Assembly (NCBI RefSeq): GCF_014268495.2
Contig: NZ_CP077087.1
Span: 1,119,501-1,183,500 of the forward strand
DNA length: 64,000 bases
Reading direction: 5' to 3'
Source of the DNA: Pseudomonas monsensis
GTDB lineage: Bacteria; Pseudomonadota; Gammaproteobacteria; Pseudomonadales; Pseudomonadaceae
The notes under the pieces: generated by a model
Database searches by the model: none
Seen by the model: the letters and a program-made list of their open reading frames with translations, nothing else
Told to the model about the DNA's origin: nothing
Program-made: the position numbers and the translations under genes
In this document: in pieces, positions 16,852-28,823 of the stretch
Layout of the letters: the number at the start of each line of letters is the position of its first letter
How positions within the stretch are numbered: position 1 is the stretch's first letter

Positions 16852-17130
16852 TCAGTTGTTGGTGCCGGTGGATTTGCGCAGTTCCACGATGGTTTGCGAG
16901 GTTTCCGCAATGCAGTCGTCGATTTTGCCTTGAGCCTTGAGCGCCTCGGCCTTGCTCACACTGGCGTTAGCGCGCTGGCTCAGTTCCGGGTTCGCTGACA
17001 GCTGTCCCTTGGCATTGTTGATGGTCTGAATATTGGCATCGCACAGGTCGGCAGGCTTGTCCGCGGCGAACGAAGTGGAAGCCATCATCGATGCAGTAAC
17101 GAACAGACCTAACAGTACAGAACGTTTCAT
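16852..17130 (-). CDS. Small periplasmic protein of unknown function
   Basis: 92 residues with a clear signal peptide (MKRSVLLGLFVTASMMASTSFA, cleavage before ADKPAD). The mature part is helical, polar and has two cysteines (LCDANIQ and DDCIAET) that may form a disulfide. AAGGAGATACAC places a good ribosome site upstream. No known domain is evident. A UUCG-capped hairpin (16822-16841) follows the stop, though without a clear T-run. Confidence 0.75.
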   Translation of the reverse strand: MKRSVLLGLFVTASMMASTSFAADKPADLCDANIQTINNAKGQLSANPELSQRANASVSKAEALKAQGKIDDCIAETSQTIVELRKSTGTNN

Positions 17131-17196
17131 GTGTATCTCCTTGAACCGAGTGGGTCCAGACTTCGCTGGCCGTCAGGACGGGCAACCGTATGGAAG

Positions 17197-17219
17197 AAAA
17201 ACCCCGATCAGTCGGGGTT
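17197..17219 (-). terminator. Terminator of the lactate operon
   Basis: CCCCGA (17202-17207) pairs with TCGGGG (17212-17217) and is followed on the minus strand by TTTTTCTTC. It lies about 40 bp after the dld stop codon. Confidence 0.85.
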
Positions 17220-17260
17220 ATTCTGTGGACTACAGTCGAACTCAAGGGTTCTATTTTTCT

Positions 17261-20067
<2,807 letters not shown>

Positions 20068-20071
<4 letters not shown>

Positions 20072-20739
20072 TGGTCCTCCAGGATCAGCACTACGAGGTC
20101 TTTCGGGCCGTGAGCGCCGTAAGCCAGGACTTGCTCGATGTCAGCGGTTTTCGACGGGCCGGACACCAATAATGCGTTGGTCGGCATGCCTTGGGCCCAC
20201 TCGAATTCCTGCTGTACCTGATAGAAGTTGTCACGAATTTCGCTGGCCTTGAGCAGGGCGAAATGCACCGGCGGCACCAGGCTCATCAACCGCGGTTCTT
20301 CGCGGGTCGGCCAGATAATCAGGCTGCCGGTGGCGGCAATTGCGCCGAGGGTGCCGGTGAGGCTGGCCGGGGTGTCGTCGAACAACTCGGCTTTCCATGC
20401 TTCCATCGGCCGGTCGTAGGATTTCAGCGCGGGCAGATCAGGATGATTCGCCCAGTGTTGTGTGATGCGTTGCCCGTGCGCTGTAGTCGGCGCGATCAAC
20501 AGGCTTGGCAACTGACGGTCACGCAGCAACTGCGCGAGCAGCGCCGGCCAGTCTGCGTCAGAGGTCAGATGAATTTCGGTGTGCACCGCTTCCATCAGTT
20601 TGCGCAGTTGCGGGATGCGTTGATCGGCGCTGTAGGTGTAAGGCTGCGTCACCAGATCGACATCAAAGTTGTCGGCAATCGGTGTGGCGCCGGTCAGGCT
20701 TTTCCGCAGCTTGGCGAGGATATTTTGCTTGGCGCTCAT
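20068..20739 (-). CDS. lutC: L-lactate utilisation protein LutC/LldG
   Basis: 223 residues from the ATG at 20739 (MSAKQNILAKLRKSL). The frame is open much further upstream inside lutB, but only this start fits the family and the one-base TGATG junction with the lutB stop. It has the LUD (DUF162) core with GTLGAIAATGSLIIW and LVPPVHFALL. LutC is the third subunit of the LutABC L-lactate oxidation complex and has no Fe-S motif. It overlaps dld by 4 bp. Confidence 0.92.
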
Positions 20740-22193
20740 CAGCGGTCTCCCTGTTTGGCCAGATGCTCGCGGGCCATGTCGTGCAGTGAGCGGGCGGCGG
20801 GTTTCGGTGCGCTGTGGTTTTGCGTCCACGGGCCGACGTTGCTTGGCGTCAGCGCGCGCAGGCGTGTGGCGAAGAAGCCGAACAGTCGATACAGCGTCGG
20901 CGAGCTGTTGAGTTTCGCCCAGGCGTTCCAGATGAAACGCTCCTTGCGCGAATACTTGCTGCCCTGGCCGCGCATCACTTGATGCGGCGAGTCCGGGGCC
21001 TTGACGTTTTCTTCGCGCAAACGACGCAGGATTGCCGGGATCGGAATTTTTACCGGACACACTTCACCGCAGGCGCCGCACAGCGACGAAGCGCTCGGGT
21101 GATCCGGGACTTTCGCCAGGCCGACCATGTGCGGGGTGATGATTTTGCCGATCGGTCCCGGGTACACCTCGCCGTAGGTGTGGCCGCCGACGCGGGTGTA
21201 GACCGGGCAATGATTCATACAGGCGCCGCAGCGGATGCAATTCAGGGTCTGGCGCAATTCGCTGTCGGCAAAGGCCTGGCTGCGACCGTTGTCGAGCAGC
21301 ACCAGATGCACTTCCTGCGGGCCGTCGAGTTCATGTTCCTTGCGCGGGCCGGAGATCATGTTGACGTAGGTGGTGATCGGAATACCCAGCGCCGAGCGGG
21401 TCAGCAGCGACAGCAGCGGCACCACGTCGCGCAGGTTTTCCACAACCTTTTCGATGCCGGTAACGGCGATGTGCACCGGTGGCACGGTGGTGGTCATGCG
21501 CCCGTTGCCTTCGTTTTCCACCAGCAGCAGGGTGCCGGTTTCGGCGACGGCGAAGTTCACACCGGAGACGCCGATGTCCGCTTCGAAGAATTTCTGCCGC
21601 AGGACTCTGCGACCGATCTGAATGAGTTGGTCAACGTCCTTGGTGTATTCCACGCCAAGTTTGTCGTGGAACAAGGACGCGACCTGACCGGCATTCTTGT
21701 GGATCGCCGGCATAATGATGTGTGAAGGCTTCTCGTGGTCGAGCTGGACGATGTATTCCCCCATGTCGGACTCCAGGCATTCAACACCTTGAGCCTCGAG
21801 GAAATGGTTCATCTCCATCTCTTCGCTGACCATCGATTTGCCCTTGATCACTTGCCGCGCCTCGTGAGCGCGGATGATCGACAAGACGATGCCATTGGCC
21901 TCGTCCACCGTTTCCGCCCAGTGCACTGTCACACCGTTGCGGGTCAGGTTCTTTTCCAGTTGCTCGAGCAGGTCGGGCAACTTGGAGAGCGCACGCGCCC
22001 TGATCGAGTTGCCCAGGGCGCGCAGATGTTCTCTTTCGTGGGCATCACTGAAAGCGGCTGCCCGCTTGACCATCAGTGAGTCCATGGCCGTGCGGAAGTT
22101 GTTCCGCAACTGCTGATCACCCAAAGCGTTGTGCGCCCGGGTGCGGAAATCTTCTTCTACGGCGACCGTAGGAATAATCGCGGAAGTGCTCAT
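20739..22193 (-). CDS. lutB: L-lactate utilisation iron-sulfur protein LutB/LldF
   Basis: 484 residues from the ATG at 22193 (MSTSAIIPTV), which overlaps the lutA stop as ATGA. An N-terminal LUD domain (about 60-300, with GVNFAVAETGTLLLVENEGN) precedes a ferredoxin-like region with CIRCGACMNHCPVY and CGACGEVCPVKIP for two 4Fe-4S clusters. The C-terminal tail carries a proline-rich segment. LutB is the large electron-transfer subunit of the non-flavin L-lactate dehydrogenase complex. Confidence 0.94.
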   Translation of the reverse strand: MSTSAIIPTVAVEEDFRTRAHNALGDQQLRNNFRTAMDSLMVKRAAAFSDAHEREHLRALGNSIRARALSKLPDLLEQLEKNLTRNGVTVHWAETVDEANGIVLSIIRAHEARQVIKGKSMVSEEMEMNHFLEAQGVECLESDMGEYIVQLDHEKPSHIIMPAIHKNAGQVASLFHDKLGVEYTKDVDQLIQIGRRVLRQKFFEADIGVSGVNFAVAETGTLLLVENEGNGRMTTTVPPVHIAVTGIEKVVENLRDVVPLLSLLTRSALGIPITTYVNMISGPRKEHELDGPQEVHLVLLDNGRSQAFADSELRQTLNCIRCGACMNHCPVYTRVGGHTYGEVYPGPIGKIITPHMVGLAKVPDHPSASSLCGACGEVCPVKIPIPAILRRLREENVKAPDSPHQVMRGQGSKYSRKERFIWNAWAKLNSSPTLYRLFGFFATRLRALTPSNVGPWTQNHSAPKPAARSLHDMAREHLAKQGDR

Positions 22194-23014
22194 TGCGCAC
22201 CTCCGGTTCGTTGCCACAGAAAGCTGGCGAGATGTTGCCCGCGCAGCGCTTCTTTTTGTTTCTCCAATGCGCCGTTGATGTTCATCAAACAGCCACAGTC
22301 GGCACTCAAGACCTTGTGCGCGCCGGATTCCTTCAACGCTTTGGTCTTGTCAGCCACCATCGCGCCGGAAATGTCTGGCATACGGACGCTGAATGTCCCA
22401 CCGAAGCCACAGCATTCGCTTTCGTGATCGTGGTTGACCCGTTCCACGTTGCTCAGCTGCGCCAACAACTCGCGGCCGTGCAGGTGGGTGTTCATCTCGC
22501 GCCGTGCCGAACACGAAGTGTGCAGCGCGACTTTGACCGGCTCGCCGCTGTCCTTGAGCTGCACCTTGCAGACAAACAGCAGAAACTCAGCCAGTTCATA
22601 GGTGCGGGCGGCGAGGGCCTGCACCTGTTTCAACGTCTCCGGCTCGTCCTTGAACAAGTCGGCGTAATGCTCGCGCAGCATGCCCGCGCATGAACCCGAC
22701 GGCACCACCACCGGATAATCCCCGGCAAACAGCGCCAGTTGCGAGCGCGCGACGGTTCGTGCCTGCTCGGTGTAACCCGAGGTGTAGGCCGGTTGTCCGC
22801 AGCAGCTTTGCCCTTGCGGGTACTCGACCTTGATCCCTTCGTGCTCCAGCAAGTGGATCGCGTCCATCCCGGCTTCGGGGTAGAACAGGTCGACCACACA
22901 CGTGCCGAACAGGTAGACCCGCGACGGTTTCTCGCTGGGGTATTGCCGAGGTTCGGGCAGTGGCGGTGCCACGCGGGTGGCGTTGGGCACAGCGTTGTAA
23001 AAAAGCTCGCTCAT
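22190..23014 (-). CDS. lutA: L-lactate utilisation Fe-S oxidoreductase LutA/LldE
   Basis: 274 residues from the ATG at 23014 (MSELFYNAV), with GGAG about 10 nt upstream; the open frame upstream is not coding-like. Two cysteine-rich CCG domains are visible: CCGQPAYTSGY with SGSCAGML in the first half, and CCGFGGTFSVRM with DCGCLMN in the second, as in LutA/GlpC/HdrB subunits. It starts the lutABC-dld overlap series and lies 151 bp downstream of lldP. Confidence 0.94.
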   Translation of the reverse strand: MSELFYNAVPNATRVAPPLPEPRQYPSEKPSRVYLFGTCVVDLFYPEAGMDAIHLLEHEGIKVEYPQGQSCCGQPAYTSGYTEQARTVARSQLALFAGDYPVVVPSGSCAGMLREHYADLFKDEPETLKQVQALAARTYELAEFLLFVCKVQLKDSGEPVKVALHTSCSARREMNTHLHGRELLAQLSNVERVNHDHESECCGFGGTFSVRMPDISGAMVADKTKALKESGAHKVLSADCGCLMNINGALEKQKEALRGQHLASFLWQRTGGAQ

Positions 23015-23114
23015 CAGGCGTGTCTCCGGGTGGTCCCGGTTATCCGTCTGTGGCGGCTGCTGAATATAAAGAGCGTTGCTTTCAGCAGCCTTACAGACCG
23101 GGGTGTGAATTGCT

Positions 23115-23147
23115 GACGCCGGCATCACGAACCGGCGTCGGTTTTTT
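23115..23147. terminator. Hairpin between lldP and lutA
   Basis: GACGCCGG (23115-23122) pairs with CCGGCGTC (23132-23139). The T-run (23142-23147) follows on the plus strand, opposite to the operon, so on the operon mRNA the hairpin has no U-tract and more likely protects or processes the transcript than ends it. Confidence 0.55.
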
Positions 23148-23164
23148 CTGTGTTTGTTGTAGGT

Positions 23165-24859
23165 TTAGTGCACCAGCATGCCGGTGAACCAGTAGGCCTG
23201 GGCCAGCGTGATCAGACCGACAATCGTTGCAAAGAATAGGCTGTGCTTGAGGGTGAAGCGGAACAGATCCGATTCCTTGCCCACCAGGCCGGTCGCCGCG
23301 CAGGCCACGGCAATCGACTGTGGCGAGATCATCTTGCCGGTCACTCCGCCGCTGGTATTGGCCGCCACCAGCAGGGTGTCATTGACGCCGATCTGGTGTG
23401 CGGTGGTCGCTTGCAACGAACTGAACAGCGCGTTGGACGAGGTATCCGAACCGGTGAGGAACACGCCGAGCCAGCCGAGGAATGGCGAGAAGAACGGGAA
23501 CGCTGCGCCCGTACCGGCCAGCACCAGTGCCATGGTCGAAGACATGCCGGAGTAGTTGGTGACGAAAGCGAAGGCCAGCACCATGCCGATCGACAGGATC
23601 GGCCAGCGCAGTTCGTAGAAGGTCTCTTTCAAAGTGGTCAGACCAGTTCTGAAATTGATCTTCAGCACCAGCATCGAGATCAGTGCGGAGAAGAAAATCG
23701 CCGTGCCGGTCGCGGAAATCGGGTCGAGTTTGAACACCGCTGGAATGGCAGTCGGAGTGGCCACGATCGGTGCGGTTTTGATCACCATTTGATCAAGGTG
23801 CGGGATCGCGAAGTTGAACACCCAGCTGTACATCGAGCCGCCAGCGGCGAACATCGCTTTGAAAGGCTTCAGCGTCCAGATCGTCACCAGCACGGTGAGA
23901 ATCAGGAATGGCGACCAGGCTTTGAAAATTTCCCCGAGGCTGTAAGGCGAAGCCACAGTGGTGCGTTTCTGGCCGAAACCGCCGACGCTGGCGGTGATCG
24001 CTGCGCTCGACGTGGCGCCGGCGATTTGCGCGCCTGCGGTGCGTTTTGGCTGCCAGATTTTCAGGAACAGGGTCAGCGATATCAGGCTGGCCAGCGCCGA
24101 GGTTATGTCCGGCAATTCTGGTCCAATGAAGTTCGAGGTGAAGTATTGGGTGATGGCGAAGCTCAGGCCTGCCACCAGCGCTGCCGGCCAGGTTTCACGC
24201 ACGCCACGCAGGCCGTCCATCATGAACACCAGCCAGAACGGCACGAACAGCGACAGCAGCGGCAGTTGGCGACCGGTCATGGCGCCGATCTTGAACGCAT
24301 CAATGCCGGTCACTTGCCCGGCAACAATGATTGGAATCCCCAAGGCGCCGAAGGCAACCGGTGCAGTGTTGGCGATCAGGCACAGGCCGGCGGCATATAG
24401 CGGGTTGAAACCCAGGCCGACCAACAGCGCGGCAGTAATCGCCACGGGCGCGCCGAAACCGGCGGCACCTTCCAGAAATGCACCGAAGCAGAAACCGATC
24501 AGCAGCACCTGCAGGCGCTGGTCGTCGGTGATCGACAGCACCGAACTGCGAATGACCTCGAACTGACCACTCTTGACCGTCAGTTTGTAGAGGAACACCG
24601 CCGCCACAATGATCCAGGCAATCGGCCACAGACCATAGGCAAAGCCGTATCCCGCCGCAGCGAAGGCCATGTCGACCGGCATGTGGAAAGCGAAAATCGC
24701 CACAGCAATCGACAAGGCGAGCGTGATGCTGCCGGCCACATGACCTTTGAGGCGGAACACCGCCAGCGCGAGGAAAAAGAAAACGATGGGAATGACGGCC
24801 GCGAGAGCGGACACGCCGAGACTGCCGAGCGGGCTGTAGAGCTGTTGCCAGGTTTGCAT
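23165..24859 (-). CDS. lldP: L-lactate permease
   Basis: 564 residues, the usual LctP-family length. It starts MQTWQQLYSPLGSLGVSAL and has 12 or more hydrophobic helices. Family blocks include FCFGAFLEGAAGFGAPVAITAALL, the loop IANTAPVAFGALGIP and the C-terminal SDTSSNALFSSLQ and NTSGGVTGKMISPQS. It is a proton-coupled inner-membrane transporter for L-lactate, D-lactate and glycolate. First gene of the operon, it is divergent from lldR, with the operator palindrome about 50-70 bp upstream of its start. Confidence 0.95.
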   Translation of the reverse strand: MQTWQQLYSPLGSLGVSALAAVIPIVFFFLALAVFRLKGHVAGSITLALSIAVAIFAFHMPVDMAFAAAGYGFAYGLWPIAWIIVAAVFLYKLTVKSGQFEVIRSSVLSITDDQRLQVLLIGFCFGAFLEGAAGFGAPVAITAALLVGLGFNPLYAAGLCLIANTAPVAFGALGIPIIVAGQVTGIDAFKIGAMTGRQLPLLSLFVPFWLVFMMDGLRGVRETWPAALVAGLSFAITQYFTSNFIGPELPDITSALASLISLTLFLKIWQPKRTAGAQIAGATSSAAITASVGGFGQKRTTVASPYSLGEIFKAWSPFLILTVLVTIWTLKPFKAMFAAGGSMYSWVFNFAIPHLDQMVIKTAPIVATPTAIPAVFKLDPISATGTAIFFSALISMLVLKINFRTGLTTLKETFYELRWPILSIGMVLAFAFVTNYSGMSSTMALVLAGTGAAFPFFSPFLGWLGVFLTGSDTSSNALFSSLQATTAHQIGVNDTLLVAANTSGGVTGKMISPQSIAVACAATGLVGKESDLFRFTLKHSLFFATIVGLITLAQAYWFTGMLVH

Positions 24860-24910
24860 ATGGGGTGGCCCCTAATTGTTGTTGGTCAGGCACTGTCAGC
24901 GTTCTTGGTT

Positions 24911-24927
24911 AATTGGTAATACCAATT
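24911..24927. promoter_or_regulatory. LldR-type operator palindrome
   Basis: AATTGGTAATACCAATT is a perfect 17-bp palindrome. It fits the TTGGTnnnACCAA consensus of FadR-subfamily regulators and closely resembles the E. coli LldR operators. It lies in the divergent lldP/lldR intergenic region nearer to lldP. Lactate-responsive derepression by the adjacent LldR is the expected control. Confidence 0.85.
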
Positions 24928-25121
24928 TACAATCGCTGTTGGCTAGGGTAAAAGCCTTGATGGCGGTGTGTCAATTTGCCGCCCTAAAACTTTTGTCGAA
25001 CAAGCGGTGCAGATGGCAACTGATCCGGTTCGGGCGGGTGGTGTTTGGTAGGTGTCGGCAAGGCGCCGATAGGCCAGAATAGAGAGCCCGGCGAGCGGTC
25101 GGGGTCGTGGAGAAATGAGCT

Positions 25122-25889
25122 ATGGGGTTTGATCAGATTCGGCAGCGCCGTTTGTCTGACGATATTGTCGAGCGACTCGAGGGGATGATTCTCGAGGGCA
25201 CGCTGAAGTCGGGGGAGCGGCTTCCGGCGGAACGCACGCTGGCCGAACAATTTGGCGTATCACGGCCGTCGCTGCGCGAGGCGATCCAGAAACTGGCGGC
25301 CAAAGGCTTGCTGGTCAGTCGTCAGGGCGGTGGCAACTATGTGGTGGAAAGTCTCGGTTCGACCTTCAGTGATCCACTGCTGCAACTGCTCGAAAGCAAT
25401 CCCGAGGCGCAGCGCGATTTACTGGAATTTCGGCACACTCTGGAGGCATCGTGCGCCTATTACGCTGCATTGCGTGCCACCGATGTCGACCGTGAGCGGC
25501 TGACCGCAGCGTTCGAAGAGTTGCAGGATTGTTATTCGCGTCACGACGAAGTCAGTCGGGCAGAAGAGGGCGCGGCGGACGCAAAATTCCATCTGGCGAT
25601 TGCCGAGGCCAGTCATAACGCGGTGTTGCTGCACACCATTCGCGGGCTGTTCGATCTGCTCAAGCGTAACGTCGTGACCAACATCGGCGGCATGTACAAA
25701 CAGCGCACGGAAACCCGCGACATGCTGATCACTCAGCACCGGGAATTGTATCTGGCGATCATCGAAGGTCGCGCGGAGCAGGCGCGAGAAGTGTCCAGTC
25801 GGCACATTCTGTATGTGCAGGAAGTGCTGGAAGAGGTGCGGCAGGAGGTTCAGCGCATGGCCCGGGCGGAGCGGCGCAAGGGGATGTGA
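25122..25889 (+). CDS. lldR: GntR-family (FadR/FCD) lactate-responsive regulator
   Basis: 255 residues. A winged-helix N-terminus (about 8-75: SGERLPAERTLAEQFGVSRPSLREAI, VSRQGGGNYV) precedes an all-helical FCD ligand-binding domain (about 95-230) with the metal-ligand-like positions in DAKFHLAIAEASHNAV and TQHRELYLAI. GGAG is 9 nt upstream of the ATG. Its divergent position next to lldP-lutABC-dld and the operator palindrome argue for LldR; the paralogue PdhR has a similar domain layout but different context. Confidence 0.9.
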   Translation: MGFDQIRQRRLSDDIVERLEGMILEGTLKSGERLPAERTLAEQFGVSRPSLREAIQKLAAKGLLVSRQGGGNYVVESLGSTFSDPLLQLLESNPEAQRDLLEFRHTLEASCAYYAALRATDVDRERLTAAFEELQDCYSRHDEVSRAEEGAADAKFHLAIAEASHNAVLLHTIRGLFDLLKRNVVTNIGGMYKQRTETRDMLITQHRELYLAIIEGRAEQAREVSSRHILYVQEVLEEVRQEVQRMARAERRKGM

Positions 25890-25921
25890 TCAGTTAGTTC
25901 GGTGTTGATGCTGCAATAGCT

Positions 25922-25985
25922 TTCGCGAGCAAGCTCGCTCCCACATTGAAATGCATTCCAAGGTGGGAGCGAGCTTGCTCGCGAA
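25922..25985. repeat. REP-type inverted repeat (GCGAGCAAGCTCGCTCCCAC family)
   Basis: Perfect 23-nt arms at 25922-25944 and 25963-25985 with an 18-nt spacer. It sits between convergent lldR and smpB and is a variant of the repeats at 748 and 60596. Confidence 0.85.
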
Positions 25986-26007
25986 TACGCTCTAAAGGCA
26001 GAAGAAA

Positions 26008-26490
26008 TCAGTCTTCCTTGCCCTTGTTGCGCACGGCGCGCTGCAATTCGCGACCGGCATCGCGCTCGCGCTCGGTGTCGCGCTTGTCGTATTCCTTCTT
26101 GCCCTTGCCCAGAGCAATTTCGCACTTGACCATGTGCTTGCTCCAGTACCAGGACAGGCATACGCAGGCGTAACCCTTTTGCTGCACGGCGGCGGCGAGT
26201 TTTTCCAGCTCGCGGCGGTTGAGCAGCAATTTGCGTGTGCGCACCGGGTCTGCGATGACGTGGGTGCTTGCGGTCATCAGAGGCGTGATGTGACTGCCGA
26301 GCAGCCACGCTTCGCCATCCTTGAGCAGGACATAGCTGTCGACCAGCTGTAGCTTGCTTGCCCGCAGACTTTTTACTTCCCAGCCGGCCAGGACCAGACC
26401 AGCCTCGAACTTATGCTCGATGAAGTAATCGTGTCGCGCCTTTTTGTTCTGCGCGATGGTCCCTGTTGGGTGTTTCTTCTGTTTAGCCAT
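26008..26490 (-). CDS. smpB: SsrA-binding protein SmpB
   Basis: 160 residues, normal length. Conserved blocks are NKKARHDYFIEHKFEAGLVL, GWEVKSLRASKLQLVDSYV, the core RTRKLLLNRRELEKL and the basic C-terminal tail KGKKEYDKRDTERERD, which becomes helical in the mRNA channel. It binds tmRNA (encoded at 16367-16755) and delivers it to stalled ribosomes. It is divergent from the sodium-dependent transporter. Confidence 0.97.
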   Translation of the reverse strand: MAKQKKHPTGTIAQNKKARHDYFIEHKFEAGLVLAGWEVKSLRASKLQLVDSYVLLKDGEAWLLGSHITPLMTASTHVIADPVRTRKLLLNRRELEKLAAAVQQKGYACVCLSWYWSKHMVKCEIALGKGKKEYDKRDTERERDAGRELQRAVRNKGKED

Positions 26491-26609
26491 AGGGGCGGCA
26501 TTATATGGAGTTGTTCCGCTGTCGGCTACGGTGATGCTGCGTGCTTGAGCAGGTTGAGTGAATCCCGGACAATGCGGCCTCTTTTTCTAACGCTTGGGCG
26601 TGATAAACG

Positions 26610-28013
26610 ATGTCGACAGACAAGGTTTCTGTCCACGGCAGTTGGGCTAGCCGCTGGGTATTCATACTCGCCGCGACCGGTTCGGCCGTGGGACTGGGTA
26701 GTATCTGGAAATTCCCCTACATGGTCGGGGTCTACGGCGGCGGTGCCTTTGTGCTGATGTTTCTGGCGTGCATCGCGTTGATCGGTGTTCCGGTCATGCT
26801 CGCTGAAACCCTGATCGGTCGTCGTGCCCGGCAAAGTCCGGCGAACGCCCTGAAGGTCCTGGCGCTCGATGCCGGGCATTCGGCCAAGTGGTCGTGGGGC
26901 GCCTTTGCCGGGATGATCACGGCGCTGCTGATCCTGTCTTTCTATAGTGTGGTCGGCGGCTGGTCGCTGGATTACATCGTTGACATGGGGCGCGGGGACT
27001 TTCAGGGCGCCACGGCCGACCAGGTCGGCGCTTATTTCGGCAAGGTCATTGCCGATCCGTGGCGCCTGACACTTTGGCACACGATTTTCATGCTGCTGTC
27101 AGCGGTGGTGATCGCCAAAGGGGTGGTCGCCGGGCTTGAGCGCAGCCTGCGCATCATGATGCCGCTGCTGTTCGTGATGGTGCTGGTGCTGCTGGGTTAC
27201 AGCATGACCACCGGGCATTTCATGGAAGGCGTGCATTTCATGTTCGACTTCCACCCGGAAAAAGTCCTCGACGGCTTGTTGCCGGCCATGGGCCACGCGT
27301 TCTTCTCGCTGAGCGTCGGTGTTGGCTCGATCATGATCTACGGCGCCTACATGCCTAAGGATGCGTCGTTGTCCGGTACGGTGGTCGGCGTCGCACTGCT
27401 CGATACCTTTGTGTCGCTGGTGGCCGGTCTGGCGCTGTTCCCGATTGTGTTTGCCGGCGGACTGAACCCTAGCGAAGGCCCAGGCCTGATGTTCGTCAGC
27501 CTGCCATTTGCTTTTGGTAACGTGGCATTCGGTCAGTTGATGGGCGTGGTGTTCTTTGTGCTGGTGGCGATTGCGGCGTGGAGTTCGGCGATTTCCCTGC
27601 TGGAGCCGATGGTGGCCTATCTGGTTGAGCGCACGAAAATCAGCCGCGCCTGGGTTACTTTCTGGCTGGCATTCATTTGCTGGTTCGTTGGTCTGGGCAC
27701 GGTGTTCTCCTTCAATATCTGGAAGGAGGCCAAATTTTTCGTGAACGAAGGCGGAATGTTCCATCTCTACCAATGGGGGGCGGCGGGCGGTCTGGACTTC
27801 TTCGGCGTGATCGATTTCTTCACCTCGCGGATCATGCTGCCGCTCGGTGGCCTGTGTTTTGTGCTGTTTGCCGGTTGGGTGATGGGGCGTGAGGCGGTGC
27901 GTGACGAGTTGTCGATTCGCAATCCGGCGCTGTTTGCCCTGTCTTTGTTCTTGATGCGCTACGTGGCGCCTATCGGCATTCTTGTAGTATTTGCCGCTCA
28001 GCTCTGGAAGTAA
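26610..28013 (+). CDS. Sodium-dependent neurotransmitter-symporter-family transporter
   Basis: 467 residues, about 12 membrane helices. The first helix carries the NSS signature GSAVGLGSIWKFPYMVGVYGG, whose unwound segment binds Na+ and substrate, followed by GGAFVLMF. Later blocks include FFSLSVGVGSIMIYGAYMP and AAWSSAISLLEPMVAYLVE. Bacterial relatives import amino acids such as tryptophan, leucine or tyrosine; the substrate here is unknown. The stop is 8 bp before ratA, so the two may be read together. Confidence 0.92.
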   Translation: MSTDKVSVHGSWASRWVFILAATGSAVGLGSIWKFPYMVGVYGGGAFVLMFLACIALIGVPVMLAETLIGRRARQSPANALKVLALDAGHSAKWSWGAFAGMITALLILSFYSVVGGWSLDYIVDMGRGDFQGATADQVGAYFGKVIADPWRLTLWHTIFMLLSAVVIAKGVVAGLERSLRIMMPLLFVMVLVLLGYSMTTGHFMEGVHFMFDFHPEKVLDGLLPAMGHAFFSLSVGVGSIMIYGAYMPKDASLSGTVVGVALLDTFVSLVAGLALFPIVFAGGLNPSEGPGLMFVSLPFAFGNVAFGQLMGVVFFVLVAIAAWSSAISLLEPMVAYLVERTKISRAWVTFWLAFICWFVGLGTVFSFNIWKEAKFFVNEGGMFHLYQWGAAGGLDFFGVIDFFTSRIMLPLGGLCFVLFAGWVMGREAVRDELSIRNPALFALSLFLMRYVAPIGILVVFAAQLWK

Positions 28014-28020
28014 CGCTTAC

Positions 28021-28455
28021 ATGACGACACATATTCAACGATCAGCGCTGCTGCCGTACCCGGCGCAATTTCTCTACGACCTGGTCAACGACGTGGCGCG
28101 TTATCCGGAGTTTCTGCCGTGGTGCTCGTCTGCCGAAGTGCTGGAAAGCTCGCCGGAACACATGCGCGCCAGCGTCGGCGTGGCCAAGGGGGGACTCAGT
28201 CAGCACTTTGTGACTCGTAATACGCTGGTGCCGGGGCAAGCGATCGAGATGAACCTTGAAGAAGGTCCGTTCAATCAGCTGCACGGTGTCTGGGTGTTCA
28301 AGGCGTTGAATGAGAAGGCTTGCAAGATCAGCCTGGATCTTTCCTTCGACTACGCCGGGCCGTTGGTGCGTGCGACCTTGGGGCCGCTGTTCAATCAGGC
28401 TGCGAATACTCTGGTGGACGCGTTCTGCCAGCGCGCCAAGCAGATGCATGGTTGA
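28021..28455 (+). CDS. ratA: RatA/Coq10-type START-domain protein
   Basis: 144 residues from the ATG at 28021 (MTTHIQRSALLPYPAQFLYDLV). VARYPEFLPWCSSAEVL and the C-terminal LGPLFNQAANTLVDAFCQRA are typical of the SRPBCC/Coq10-like family. In E. coli RatA was reported to block 70S formation, while relatives bind ubiquinone; which applies here is not clear. It overlaps rnfH by 8 bp in the usual ratA-rnfH pair. Confidence 0.9.
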   Translation: MTTHIQRSALLPYPAQFLYDLVNDVARYPEFLPWCSSAEVLESSPEHMRASVGVAKGGLSQHFVTRNTLVPGQAIEMNLEEGPFNQLHGVWVFKALNEKACKISLDLSFDYAGPLVRATLGPLFNQAANTLVDAFCQRAKQMHG

Positions 28456-28762
28456 GCCGGTGATCGAGATAGAGGTCGTGTATGCGGCCGTTGAACGTCA
28501 GGTTTTGCGTACCGTCAGTGTGGCTGAAGGTTCGACAATACGGGCTGCGGTGCTCGCCTCGGGCATCGGTGAGGCGTTTCCCGAGCTGAATCTGGCGGAT
28601 TGCCCTTTGGGGATCTTTGGCAAAGTGGTTGCCGATCCTCAGGTTCGCCTGGTTCAGGCGGGGGATCGTATTGAGATTTATCGCCCGTTGCTCGCTGACC
28701 CGAAAGAGGTACGGCGCTTGCGCGCAGCCAAGGCTGCCGAGGCGAAAGCTCGAAATCAGTGA
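28448..28762 (+). CDS. rnfH: RnfH family protein (ubiquitin-like fold)
   Basis: 104 residues from the ATG at 28448, inside the 3' end of ratA. IEIEVVYAAVERQVL, a central GIFGKVVADPQVRLVQAGDRIEIYRPL and a basic, alanine-rich tail (LRAAKAAEAKARNQ) match RnfH/PasI. The pair with ratA has been described as a toxin-antitoxin-like module in E. coli, but its conservation next to smpB and bamE suggests a housekeeping role. Confidence 0.92.
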   Translation: MVEPVIEIEVVYAAVERQVLRTVSVAEGSTIRAAVLASGIGEAFPELNLADCPLGIFGKVVADPQVRLVQAGDRIEIYRPLLADPKEVRRLRAAKAAEAKARNQ

Positions 28763-28783
28763 GAGTGCCAAACGGCAGACAAT

Positions 28784-28810
28784 AAAAAACCCGGAATTTC
28801 CGGGTTTTTT
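28784..28810. terminator. Bidirectional terminator between rnfH and bamE
   Basis: CCCGGAA (28790-28796) pairs with TTCCGGG (28798-28804), with six A before and six T after, so it can stop the convergent rnfH and bamE transcripts. Confidence 0.92.
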
Positions 28811-28823
28811 ATTGCGTCGCAAA

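Noticed and set aside
28021..28762. ratA-rnfH as a mobile toxin-antitoxin system
   Set aside because: The pair is a conserved core locus between a transporter and bamE, with native composition. It does not look acquired.
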